From Halomonas sp. (lineage in GTDB: Bacteria > Pseudomonadota > Gammaproteobacteria > Pseudomonadales > Halomonadaceae): 14,640 bases of DNA. The DNA lies in contig SKVX01000555.1 in assembly GCA_007129225.1 (NCBI GenBank), positions 1-14,640 on the forward strand, in the 5' to 3' direction. The notes below the pieces were generated by a model. It did no database searches, was not told the DNA's origin, and worked only from the letters and a program-made list of their open reading frames with translations. The position numbers and the translations under genes were made by a program. This document shows, in pieces, positions 1-5,979 of this stretch. Within the stretch, counting starts at the first letter, position 1. Each line of letters opens with the position of its first letter.

Positions 1-17
1 AGCACTGCTCCGAACGG

Positions 18-138
18 GCTGGCCATGGATGGCCAGCACCGGCCCTGCAAGCGGAGCAGGATGCGAGAGCGCCGCAGGGCAAATGTAGCGCCCAGGGAAG
101 GGTTCACAGCGCCTCCTCGAAGACCTGGCGCCGAAGGC
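18..138 (-). repeat. Dispersed structured repeat, copy A (box plus hairpin; incomplete)
   Basis: A 26-base box at 86-111 (starts TAGCGCCCAGGGA, ends GGGTTCACAGCG) matches copy C (reverse strand, 8918-8943) with one difference and copy B (7761-7786) with two. Downstream flank 112-137 (CCTCCTCG...CCTGGCGCCG) also resembles the arm of copy C. A hairpin at 18-37 has a 7-bp stem (GCTGGCC/GGCCAGC) and loop ATGGAT, which is ATCCAT on the minus strand, the same loop as in copy C. Unlike B and C, 48 bases separate hairpin and box; they contain further complementary segments (42-48 with 74-80, and 5-12 with 52-59). The second outer arm is not visible, so the copy is rearranged or runs off the window edge. 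It lies just upstream of serB and may contribute to its 5' untranslated region. The repeat identity is seen directly; any function is unknown. Confidence 0.75.
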
Positions 139-166
139 CGTCCTACCAGCGTATTCTGAGGAACGC

Positions 167-1387
167 ATGACTCGACGATTGCTAATTCGCGCCACCGGCG
201 CGGCACGACCCGGCCAACTGGCCGGCCTGGGCCAGGCCATGGCGCGCAGTGGCGCACGGTTGCTCGACATCAACCAGAGCGTGACCTTCGGCATGGTCTC
301 GCTGGAGGCGCTGGTGGGGCTCGACCGGGATAGCGACCTGGAGAGTGCCCTGAGTGCCGCCGGTGACAGCCTGGGCCTCGAGGTTCAGGCGATCCAGGTC
401 AGCGCCGAGGATTACCAGCGCTGGAGCGTTCAGGCCAGCGAGCCGCGACTGATCCTGACCCTGCTGGCACCGCACCTGCCTGCCGGTATTCTCGCCGAAG
501 TCGGGGCACTCACCGCCGAACATGGCCTGACCGTGGAGCTGATTCATCGTCTCTCCGGTCGTGAGCCGTTGGACGGTGGTGTCCCCCGGGATCACCACAC
601 CCAGGGCGCCTGCGTCGAGTGCTGGCTGCGCGGCGAGGAGGTCGACCTCGATGCGCTGCGCGAGAAGGCGCTGGCACTGGGCGCCATGCATGGCGTCGAC
701 ATCGCCATCCAGGAGGACTCCATCTGGCGTCGCCACCGCCGCCTGGTCTGCTTCGACATGGACTCGACCCTGATCCAGGCCGAGGTGATCGACGAGCTGG
801 CGCGCCGCCACGGCGTCTACGACGAAGTGGCCGAGATCACCGAGCGTGCCATGCGCGGCGAGCTGGACTTCCAGCAGAGCTTCCGTGAACGCATGGCCAA
901 GCTGAAGGGCCTCGACGAGGCCGTGCTCGCCGACATCGCGGATACCCTGCCGATGATGGAGGGCGTCGAGCGGCTGATGTATCACCTCAAGCGGCTGGGC
1001 TATCGCACGGTGATCCTCTCCGGCGGCTTCACCTACTTTGCCAGGCACCTGCAGGAGAAGCTCGGCTTCGACGAGGTGCATGCCAACGAGCTGCTGATCG
1101 AGAACGGCAAGGTGACCGGCGAGGTTCGCGAGCCGATCCTCGATGCCAACCGCAAGGCCGCCTTGCTGCGGGAGATCGCCGAGCGCGAAGGCCTGACCCT
1201 GGAGCAGACCATCGCCGTGGGCGATGGCGCCAACGATCTGAAGATGCTTGCCACCGCGGGACTGGGCATCGCCTTTCGCGCCAAGCCGCTGGTGCGCAGC
1301 CAGGCGCGGCAGTCGATCTCGACCCTGGGCATCGATGCGGTGCTCTACCTGATGGGCTATCGGCAGGTGGACCTGGAAGACGAGTGA
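167..1387 (+). CDS. serB: Phosphoserine phosphatase SerB
   Basis: Cytosolic HAD-family enzyme that hydrolyses O-phospho-L-serine to L-serine, the last step of serine synthesis. Of 406 residues, the first ~180 look like the two tandem ACT-type regulatory domains of the long SerB form (Pseudomonas type); E. coli SerB is shorter, at 322. The phosphatase part shows motif I FDMDST at 196-201 (nucleophile D197, acid/base D199), motif II Ser285 in ILSGG, a Lys at ~330 and motif IV GDGAND at 352-357. GAGG at 158-161, six bases before ATG 167, supports the start. The small gene at 1457 follows in the same direction, so the two may be co-transcribed. In P. aeruginosa, serB lies near psd and rhdA; here both are also within 10 kb. 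Identification is firm; serine feedback through the ACT domains is inferred from the family. Confidence 0.95.
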   Translation: MTRRLLIRATGAARPGQLAGLGQAMARSGARLLDINQSVTFGMVSLEALVGLDRDSDLESALSAAGDSLGLEVQAIQVSAEDYQRWSVQASEPRLILTLLAPHLPAGILAEVGALTAEHGLTVELIHRLSGREPLDGGVPRDHHTQGACVECWLRGEEVDLDALREKALALGAMHGVDIAIQEDSIWRRHRRLVCFDMDSTLIQAEVIDELARRHGVYDEVAEITERAMRGELDFQQSFRERMAKLKGLDEAVLADIADTLPMMEGVERLMYHLKRLGYRTVILSGGFTYFARHLQEKLGFDEVHANELLIENGKVTGEVREPILDANRKAALLREIAEREGLTLEQTIAVGDGANDLKMLATAGLGIAFRAKPLVRSQARQSISTLGIDAVLYLMGYRQVDLEDE

Positions 1388-1456
1388 CGCTGAAGCGCTG
1401 GTTCCGGGACGCGTTCTGGCTTACCTTCGAAGAACCCCATCAGACCGGAGGTCGCC

Positions 1457-1714
1457 ATGCCCCAACCGCGTTTCACTCCCGAGCAACTGGAAGAGCTCAA
1501 TATTTTGTGTCTCTACAACCTGGATACGACCCAGGAGGGGATCAAGGTCCACTCCAGTGCCGCCCCCGAGGCCATTGCCGCGGCGGGGCGTCTCTACGCC
1601 AAGGGCCTGGTGACACAGGCTGACGGTGGCTACATGACGCCGCTGGGCCGCGAGGCGGCCCAGCATGCCCAGGACCTTCTGGGCCTGCTCGATCCTTCCG
1701 AACTCACTACCTGA
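1457..1714 (+). CDS. Small conserved hypothetical protein (resembles the TIGR02647 family)
   Basis: 85-residue soluble protein with no signal peptide or membrane segment. It starts at ATG 1457 behind a clear ribosome site (GGAGG, 1447-1451, five bases before ATG). The N-terminal half (FTPEQLEELNILCLYNLD) and the segment with AAGRLYAKGLVTQADGG followed by TPLGREAAQHAQ resemble from memory a small uncharacterised gammaproteobacterial family, TIGR02647. The 'helix, GLV, Gly-Gly-Tyr, T-LGREAA' pattern is reminiscent of a winged-helix wing (compare 'LT.LGR..A' in MarR-like folds), so nucleic-acid binding is possible, but this is speculation. It sits 69 bases after serB on the same strand. I do not know its function. 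Confidence 0.8.
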   Translation: MPQPRFTPEQLEELNILCLYNLDTTQEGIKVHSSAAPEAIAAAGRLYAKGLVTQADGGYMTPLGREAAQHAQDLLGLLDPSELTT

Positions 1715-1743
1715 CGACCATTCCCGTCCGTTGTTTTACCCGT

Positions 1744-1763
1744 CAGCCCCCGGCCGGGGGCTG
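1744..1763. terminator. Perfect 20-bp GC palindrome between convergent genes
   Basis: CAGCCCCCGGCCGGGGGCTG is a perfect inverted repeat, 30 bases after the stop of the small gene and 68 bases before the stop of the convergent short-chain dehydrogenase. Position and symmetry suit a bidirectional transcription stop. Neither side is followed by a proper T-tract, so intrinsic termination is uncertain; it may only mark a 3' end. Confidence 0.5.
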
Positions 1764-1831
1764 CATGGTGATTTGCCGGCGAGGTGTCGGACAGGCACTG
1801 TCTGGGCGAGCGCTGGCAGTTATCCGCTGGT

Positions 1832-2686
1832 CTAGGTATTAAGCACCACCCCTCCGTTAAGGTGCAGCGTCTGGCCGCTCATGTAGGAGGACTCCTCGCA
1901 GGCCAGGTAGACGTAGGCGGGGCCCATCTCGGAGGGCTGGCCGGCACGGTCCATCGGTACCTGGCCGCCGAACCTGGCCACCTTCTCTTCGGGGAAACTC
2001 GACGGAATCAGCGGTGTCCATACGGGGCCCGGTGCCACGGCGTTGACCCGGATACCCCTGTCCACCAGCGACATGGCCAAGGAGCGGACCAGCCCCTGGA
2101 TGGCGCCCTTGGTGGCGGTGTAGTCGATCAGGGTGTCATTGCCCTTGAAGGCGTTGATCGAAGAGGTGCAGATGATCACGTCGCCCTCGTGCATGTGGGG
2201 AAGCGCCGCCTGGGTCAGGTAGAAGTGGCTGAAGACGTTGGTCTGGAAGGTGCGCTGGAGCTGCGCCGGCGGGATATCCGTGATGTCATCCCAGTCGTAC
2301 TGTTCGGCTGAGTTGTTGACCAGGATATTGACCTTGCCGAATGTCGCCATGGCCTGGTCGACGATCTGCTGACAGAAATCCGGCTCGCCCACATCGCCTT
2401 TCAGTACCATGCAACGACGTCCTTCGGCTTCCACCAGGGCCTGGGTCTCCCGAGCATCGATGTCCTCTTCCAGATGCACGATGACGCAGTCGGCGCCCTC
2501 GCGGGCATAGTGAACGGCAACGGCGCGGCCTATGCCGCTGTCGCCGCCGGTGATGATCGCCAGCTTGTCCTTGAGCTTGTCGGCACCGCGGTAGCTCTGG
2601 CGAATGAACTCCGGCCTGGGTGTCATGACGTGTTCATCGCCCGGCTGGTTTGGCTGCTCCTGGGGAGGCTGTTTCTGCTCGCTCAT
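1832..2686 (-). CDS. SDR-family oxidoreductase (YghA / glucose-ribitol dehydrogenase-like)
   Basis: 284-residue classical short-chain dehydrogenase with a Rossmann fold that binds NAD(P)H and oxidises or reduces an alcohol/carbonyl substrate that I cannot name. Seen: cofactor motif TGGDSGIG at 46-53, NNSA at 124-127 (usually NNAG), Asn150, Ser176, and YTATK with Tyr189 and Lys193, so the catalytic tetrad is complete. The ~40-residue hydrophilic Gln/Pro-rich N-terminal extension before the fold is typical of the YghA and YhxC/YhdF group, often annotated as general-stress or aldehyde/ribitol reductases. ATG at 2686 follows AGGAG with a normal gap (TAGGAGACCCGCACATG on the minus strand). It is transcribed divergently from the sodium channel gene. 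Family assignment is firm; substrate and physiological role are unknown. Confidence 0.9.
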   Translation of the reverse strand: MSEQKQPPQEQPNQPGDEHVMTPRPEFIRQSYRGADKLKDKLAIITGGDSGIGRAVAVHYAREGADCVIVHLEEDIDARETQALVEAEGRRCMVLKGDVGEPDFCQQIVDQAMATFGKVNILVNNSAEQYDWDDITDIPPAQLQRTFQTNVFSHFYLTQAALPHMHEGDVIICTSSINAFKGNDTLIDYTATKGAIQGLVRSLAMSLVDRGIRVNAVAPGPVWTPLIPSSFPEEKVARFGGQVPMDRAGQPSEMGPAYVYLACEESSYMSGQTLHLNGGVVLNT

Positions 2687-2704
2687 GTGCGGGTCTCCTA
2701 TGCC

Positions 2705-2716
2705 GTTCGCGCGAAC
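2705..2716. promoter_or_regulatory. 12-bp palindrome upstream of the SDR gene
   Basis: GTTCGCGCGAAC is a perfect palindrome 19 bases upstream of the SDR start codon, inside its probable 5' untranslated region. It could be an operator half-site pair. No regulator gene is adjacent, and short CG-rich palindromes also arise by chance in high-GC DNA. Confidence 0.25.
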
Positions 2717-2764
2717 CGATAAGGGAAAGCTAGGCGAGCAGGGCGGCTCTCACAAGGAGGTAGC

Positions 2765-2800
2765 GTAAATTATCTTTTAATAATAGTAGCTTGCAGCAAT
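2765..2800. promoter_or_regulatory. AT-rich promoter region between divergent SDR and channel genes
   Basis: A short A/T-rich island (AAATTATCTTTTAATAATAG and following bases) stands out sharply from the GC-rich surroundings. It contains the inverted pair ATTAT/ATAAT and several -10-like hexamers on the minus strand (TATTAT). It most likely provides the promoter for the SDR gene, whose start lies 80 bases away; the exact start point cannot be fixed by eye. Confidence 0.4.
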
Positions 2801-2840
2801 ATTCGGTGTGTGGGCAGTCGGCAGGAGGGTTGGCCGCCGT

Positions 2841-2867
2841 TTTACGCTGACCGCTGCATGGTAAGAT
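2841..2867 (+). promoter_or_regulatory. Candidate promoter for the sodium channel gene
   Basis: TTTACG (2841-2846) and TAAGAT (2862-2867) each match the sigma-70 consensus at four of six positions. The 15-base spacer is short. If used, transcription would begin around 2874, leaving a ~47-base leader before ATG 2921. Weak evidence. Confidence 0.25.
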
Positions 2868-2920
2868 CGCGCCGCAGCCATTCATCCAAGACCCCAGCCA
2901 GGCATGAGATAGACACCCCC

Positions 2921-3751
2921 ATGAGCGCTTCCTTCGATACCTGGCGCCTGCGCTTCGAGCGTCTGCGCGCCAACAAGTTTTTCGAACTCACGGTGATCGC
3001 CATCATCGTGTTCTCGGCCCTGCTGATCGGTGCCCGGACCTACGAGGAAGTCACACGTTTCCAGCGGGCGCTGCTGGTGCTGGATGTGGCTGTCACGGTG
3101 TTCTTCCTGGTGGAGATATTGATCCGGATGGCGGCGGAGAAGCGGCTTCGCGACTTCTTCAGGAATGGCTGGAACGTATTCGATTTCCTGATCGTCACCG
3201 CCAGCCTGATCCCCATGGACGACTCGGAAATGGTGCTGCTGGCCCGCCTGCTGCGTATTTTCCGCGTGCTGCGCCTGGTATCGATGATCCCCGAACTGCG
3301 CATGCTGATGGCGGCGCTGTTCAAGTCGATCCCGCGCATGGGGTACGTGGCGCTGCTGATGTTCATCATCTTCTACATCTATGCGGCGCTAGGCAGCTTC
3401 CTGTTCCACGAAGTGGACGAGCGGCTATGGGGCAACATTTCACTGGCCATGCTGACCCTGTTCCAGGTGGCGACCTTCGAGAGCTGGGCCACGGCGGTGC
3501 TCTATCCCACCATGGAGCACTACCCCTATGCCTGGATATTCTTCCTCACCTTCATCTTCCTCAACGCCTTCATCTTTCTGAACATGATGATCGGCATCGT
3601 GCTGGATGTGATGCAGAAGGAGAGCATCCAGATCGAACTCGAAAGCGGCAAGGGGGAGGCCGCCGAGCTGCACGGCCTGCGCAACGACGTGCGTGACCTT
3701 CGCGACCAGCTGTCGCGAATGGAGACGCTACTGGAGAGAAGGGAAAGATAA
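2921..3751 (+). CDS. Bacterial voltage-gated sodium channel (BacNav/NaChBac class)
   Basis: 276-residue inner-membrane ion-transport protein with one six-segment repeat, expected to work as a homotetramer. S1 is ~19-40, S2 ~50-72, S3 ~83-98. S4 carries Arg109, 112, 115 and 118 at every third position, the voltage-sensing pattern. S5 is ~141-163. The pore loop holds the filter TFESWA at 185-190 (Glu187 would form the high-field-strength site), and S6 is ~203-231. A hydrophilic tail with a probable C-terminal coiled coil (~245-275, L-R-V-L-L-M-L heptads) fits the tetramerisation tail of this class. NaChBac and NavAb carry Leu where this protein has Phe186. The reading frame is open from 2810, but homologous sequence begins near 2921 (MSASFDTW), which I chose; its ribosome site is weak (GAGA only). 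In related bacteria such channels serve sodium entry linked to pH, motility or salt response; here that is inference. Confidence 0.9.
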   Translation: MSASFDTWRLRFERLRANKFFELTVIAIIVFSALLIGARTYEEVTRFQRALLVLDVAVTVFFLVEILIRMAAEKRLRDFFRNGWNVFDFLIVTASLIPMDDSEMVLLARLLRIFRVLRLVSMIPELRMLMAALFKSIPRMGYVALLMFIIFYIYAALGSFLFHEVDERLWGNISLAMLTLFQVATFESWATAVLYPTMEHYPYAWIFFLTFIFLNAFIFLNMMIGIVLDVMQKESIQIELESGKGEAAELHGLRNDVRDLRDQLSRMETLLERRER

Positions 3752-3762
3752 ACGCCAAACCT

Positions 3763-3806
3763 CAGGCCACGGCCGAAGCGTCGGCGCCAACGGCGCTTCT
3801 GGCCTG
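3763..3806 (+). terminator. Stem-loop after the channel gene, possible 3' end
   Basis: CAGGCCA (3763-3769) pairs with TGGCCTG (3800-3806), and GAAGCG (3775-3780) pairs with CGCTTC (3794-3799), giving 13 base pairs with a 5-base bulge. It begins 12 bases after the stop codon. No T-tract follows, so it may be an RNA-stabilising 3' structure rather than an intrinsic terminator. Confidence 0.4.
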
Positions 3807-3857
3807 GTGGCGCAGGGCCGATATCGCGGCGTCCCAGGCAAGAACGGACAGCCAGGC

Positions 3858-3886
3858 TTGACAAGGAGGCGCCAGGCTGATTTTCT
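3858..3886 (+). promoter_or_regulatory. Candidate promoter of the leu leader
   Basis: A perfect -35 hexamer TTGACA (3858-3863), a 17-base spacer and a poor -10 hexamer TTTTCT (3881-3886). Transcription would start close to 3893, the A of the leader-peptide ATG. A Shine-Dalgarno-like AAGGAGG (3863-3869) lies in the spacer, too far from that ATG (23 bases) for normal use. A promoter further upstream is therefore the alternative. Confidence 0.4.
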
Positions 3887-3892
3887 AGAGGC

Positions 3893-3949
3893 ATGAAACT
3901 GTCATTTCGCCACCTCAGCCTGGACCTACGACTACTAACCGGCGTTTGA
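3893..3949 (+). CDS. leuL: leu operon leader peptide (18 residues, 6 Leu)
   Basis: The short frame encodes MKLSFRHLSLDLRLLTGV. Six of 18 residues are leucine, and three of the last four leucines (positions 12, 14, 15) use CTA, a codon that is rare in such GC-rich genomes. This is the hallmark of a leucine attenuation leader: ribosome stalling at Leu codons when charged tRNA-Leu is scarce would favour read-through into leuA. The coding RNA itself pairs with a downstream segment (3912-3917 with 3998-4003, 3919-3925 with 3984-3990), and an intrinsic terminator follows at 4097-4139, as expected for the mechanism. The ribosome site is unusual: AGAGG lies only one base before ATG. The peptide itself is expected to have no function beyond its translation. 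Too short for standard ORF finding. Confidence 0.85.
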   Translation: MKLSFRHLSLDLRLLTGV

Positions 3950-4096
3950 ACTTGCCGGGCGATGCGGTGCATCGCGATTTCTTGTCCAGGTCAGTGTTGA
4001 GGTATCGAAATGTCAATCTTCCCCGTTTTCATCCGTAGCCGTCGTTGTGCCGATACGACCGTCTCCGGCCGTATGCATCGCCGCACTAGTGATTCC

Positions 4097-4139
4097 AGCG
4101 CCCCGGTATGCCTCGTGCAGCCGGGGCGCTTCCGTTTTT
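4097..4139 (+). terminator. Intrinsic terminator of the leu attenuator
   Basis: A perfect 10-bp stem (AGCGCCCCGG 4097-4106 with CCGGGGCGCT 4121-4130), a 14-base loop, then TCCGTTTTT (T run 4135-4139). It is the strongest classical intrinsic terminator in the window, and it lies 67 bases before leuA rather than after a gene, which marks it as an attenuator. Confidence 0.85.
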
Positions 4140-4205
4140 CCGACTCAACCATGATGTCGAACCCCATCCAGAACACCAGAGCGCCTGCCCAGGGAGAATG
4201 CCGCC

Positions 4206-5921
4206 ATGATGATCGATAACCCCGCCGCCAAGTACCGCCCCTTCGTCGCCGTCGATCTTCCCGATCGCCAGTGGCCGAGCCAACGTATCGAGACACCGCC
4301 GCTGTGGTGCAGCGTCGATCTGCGCGACGGCAACCAGGCGCTGATCGATCCCATGGATCACGAGCGCAAGCAGCGGTTCTTCGACCTGCTGGTCAAGATC
4401 GGCTTCAAGGAGATCGAAGTCGGATTTCCCTCGGCATCCCAGACCGACTTCGACTTCGTTCGTGCCCTCATAGAGCAGGACAAGGTGCCCGATGACGTGA
4501 CCATCCAGGTGTTGACCCAGGCGCGGCCGCACCTGATCGACCGTACCTTCGAGTCCCTGAAGGGCGCCAGGAATGCCATCGTCCACGTCTATAATGCCAC
4601 CGACCCGGTTTTTCGCCGCGTCGTGTTCGGCGTCAGCAAGGCGGAGTGCATCGGCATCGCCGTGGATGCCACCACCCAGATCCGGCAGCGCATGAGTGAA
4701 GCCCCTGAGACCAACTGGACCTTCCAGTACTCACCGGAGCTGTTCACCACCACCGAGATGGACTTTGCCAAGGAGGTGGTCGAGGCGGTGATGGAGGCCT
4801 ACGGGGCGACGCCCGAGAAGCCGATGATCGTCAACCTGCCCGCCACCGTGGAGGCGGCCACGCCCAACAACTATGCCGACCAGGTGGAGTGGTTCTGCCG
4901 CAACGTGAAGCACCGTGACAGCCTGATTGTCAGCGTGCACCCGCACAATGACCGGGGCACCGGCGTGGCGGCGGCCGAACTGACGGTCATGGCCGGGGCC
5001 GACCGGGTCGAGGGCACCCTGTTCGGCAACGGTGAGCGCACCGGCAACGTGGACATCGTGACGCTTGCCATGAACCTCTACACCCAGGGGGTGCATCCCG
5101 GCCTCGATTTTTCCAACATTACGCCGATCATGCGTGAGGTGGAGTACTGCAACCAGTTGCCGGTGCATCCGCGTCATCCCTACGTGGGCGACCTGGTGTT
5201 CACGGCGTTTTCCGGTTCCCACCAGGATGCGATCAAGAAAGGCATGGCGGAGCGTCGTGCCGACCCTGAGGCGGTCTGGGAGGTGCCCTACCTGCCCATC
5301 GATCCCCTCGACGTGGGGCGCAGCTACGAGGCTGTGATTCGTGTCAACAGCCAGTCGGGAAAGGGGGGCATCTCCTACCTGCTGGAGCAGGAGCACGGCA
5401 TCGAGCTGCCCCGCCGACTCTCCATCGAGTTCAGCCATGTGGTGCAGGAAGTGGCGGATCGTACGGCCAAGGAGATCACCTCCCAGATGATCTACCAGGC
5501 CTTCGCCGACGAGTACCTCGACAAGCGCGAACCCATGGCGCTGGTCAATCACCGGCTCTCCTCCGACCCGGACAGCCCCAAGGTGAGGCTCGAGGCAGCC
5601 ATCGAGGAGCGCGGTGAGCGACGCACTATCCAGGGGGAGGGCAATGGCCCGTTGGCCGCCTACATCAAGGCCCTGGCCGCCGCCGGCCACGACGTGGAGA
5701 TCATCGACTACCACGAGCACTCCCGTGGTCAGGGCTCGGATGCTGAGGCCATCGCCTATGTGGAGGTGCGTATCGAGGGCGAGGCGGTGTTCGGTGTCGG
5801 CATCGACGAGAGCATCACGACCGCGTCCATGAAGGCGGTGGTCAGCGCCATCAACCGCTACCGCTCCACCCAGGCGCCGGCCGCCAACGTGACCGCAGCG
5901 ACGCTGGAGGAAGTGAAGTAA
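4206..5921 (+). CDS. leuA: 2-isopropylmalate synthase LeuA
   Basis: Condenses acetyl-CoA with 2-oxoisovalerate to 2-isopropylmalate, the first committed step of leucine synthesis, in the cytosol. The 571 residues match the long LeuA form (Mycobacterium tuberculosis type) rather than the ~520-residue E. coli form. The TIM-barrel catalytic domain has LRDGNQ at 39-44 (Arg40, metal ligand Asp41), HPHND at 245-249 (metal ligands His245, His247) and GNGERTGN at 274-281 (Asn281). These correspond to Asp81, His285, His287 and Asn321 of the M. tuberculosis enzyme with a constant offset of 40. The C-terminal ~460-555 segment is the LeuA allosteric dimer domain that senses leucine. AGGGAGA (4191-4197) precedes ATG 4206; a second ATG follows directly at 4209. 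Expression should be controlled by the upstream attenuator. The leuB, leuC and leuD genes are not adjacent. Confidence 0.97.
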   Translation: MMIDNPAAKYRPFVAVDLPDRQWPSQRIETPPLWCSVDLRDGNQALIDPMDHERKQRFFDLLVKIGFKEIEVGFPSASQTDFDFVRALIEQDKVPDDVTIQVLTQARPHLIDRTFESLKGARNAIVHVYNATDPVFRRVVFGVSKAECIGIAVDATTQIRQRMSEAPETNWTFQYSPELFTTTEMDFAKEVVEAVMEAYGATPEKPMIVNLPATVEAATPNNYADQVEWFCRNVKHRDSLIVSVHPHNDRGTGVAAAELTVMAGADRVEGTLFGNGERTGNVDIVTLAMNLYTQGVHPGLDFSNITPIMREVEYCNQLPVHPRHPYVGDLVFTAFSGSHQDAIKKGMAERRADPEAVWEVPYLPIDPLDVGRSYEAVIRVNSQSGKGGISYLLEQEHGIELPRRLSIEFSHVVQEVADRTAKEITSQMIYQAFADEYLDKREPMALVNHRLSSDPDSPKVRLEAAIEERGERRTIQGEGNGPLAAYIKALAAAGHDVEIIDYHEHSRGQGSDAEAIAYVEVRIEGEAVFGVGIDESITTASMKAVVSAINRYRSTQAPAANVTAATLEEVK

Positions 5922-5979
5922 GAGCCCCCGGCGCTGCTCGTGCCACTGTTGCCGATTGGACCACTGATAAATTCGTCGT

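Larger units (their letters stand above)
3893..4139 (+). ncRNA. Leucine-responsive attenuator leader RNA of leuA
   Basis: RNA leader of ~250 bases that includes the leader peptide. Region 1 (ACCTCA 3912-3917, CCTGGAC 3919-3925, inside the Leu codons) is complementary to region 2 (GTCCAGG 3984-3990, TGAGGT 3998-4003). A compact hairpin GCGATGC/GCATCGC (3959-3965/3969-3975, loop GGT) lies between them and may cause polymerase pausing. Region 2 can alternatively pair downstream (GTATCG 4002-4007 with CGATAC 4051-4056), and 3958-3965 (GGCGATGC) can pair with 4075-4082 (GCATCGCC), so competing folds exist. I cannot define the antiterminator by eye; CCGGGCG (3955-3961) against CGCCCCGG (4099-4106), with one bulged base, is a candidate. 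I recall a candidate motif called leuA-Halomonas from a 2017 comparative RNA survey; whether this is that motif is unchecked. Confidence 0.75.

Noticed and set aside
182..1081. 299-residue open frame on the minus strand opposite serB
   Set aside because: Codon-bias shadow of serB with no ribosome site or recognisable motif.
4010..4219. 69-residue frame in the leu leader, considered as the leader peptide
   Set aside because: It contains few Leu codons, runs through the terminator and overlaps leuA; the 18-residue frame at 3893-3949 fits attenuation far better.
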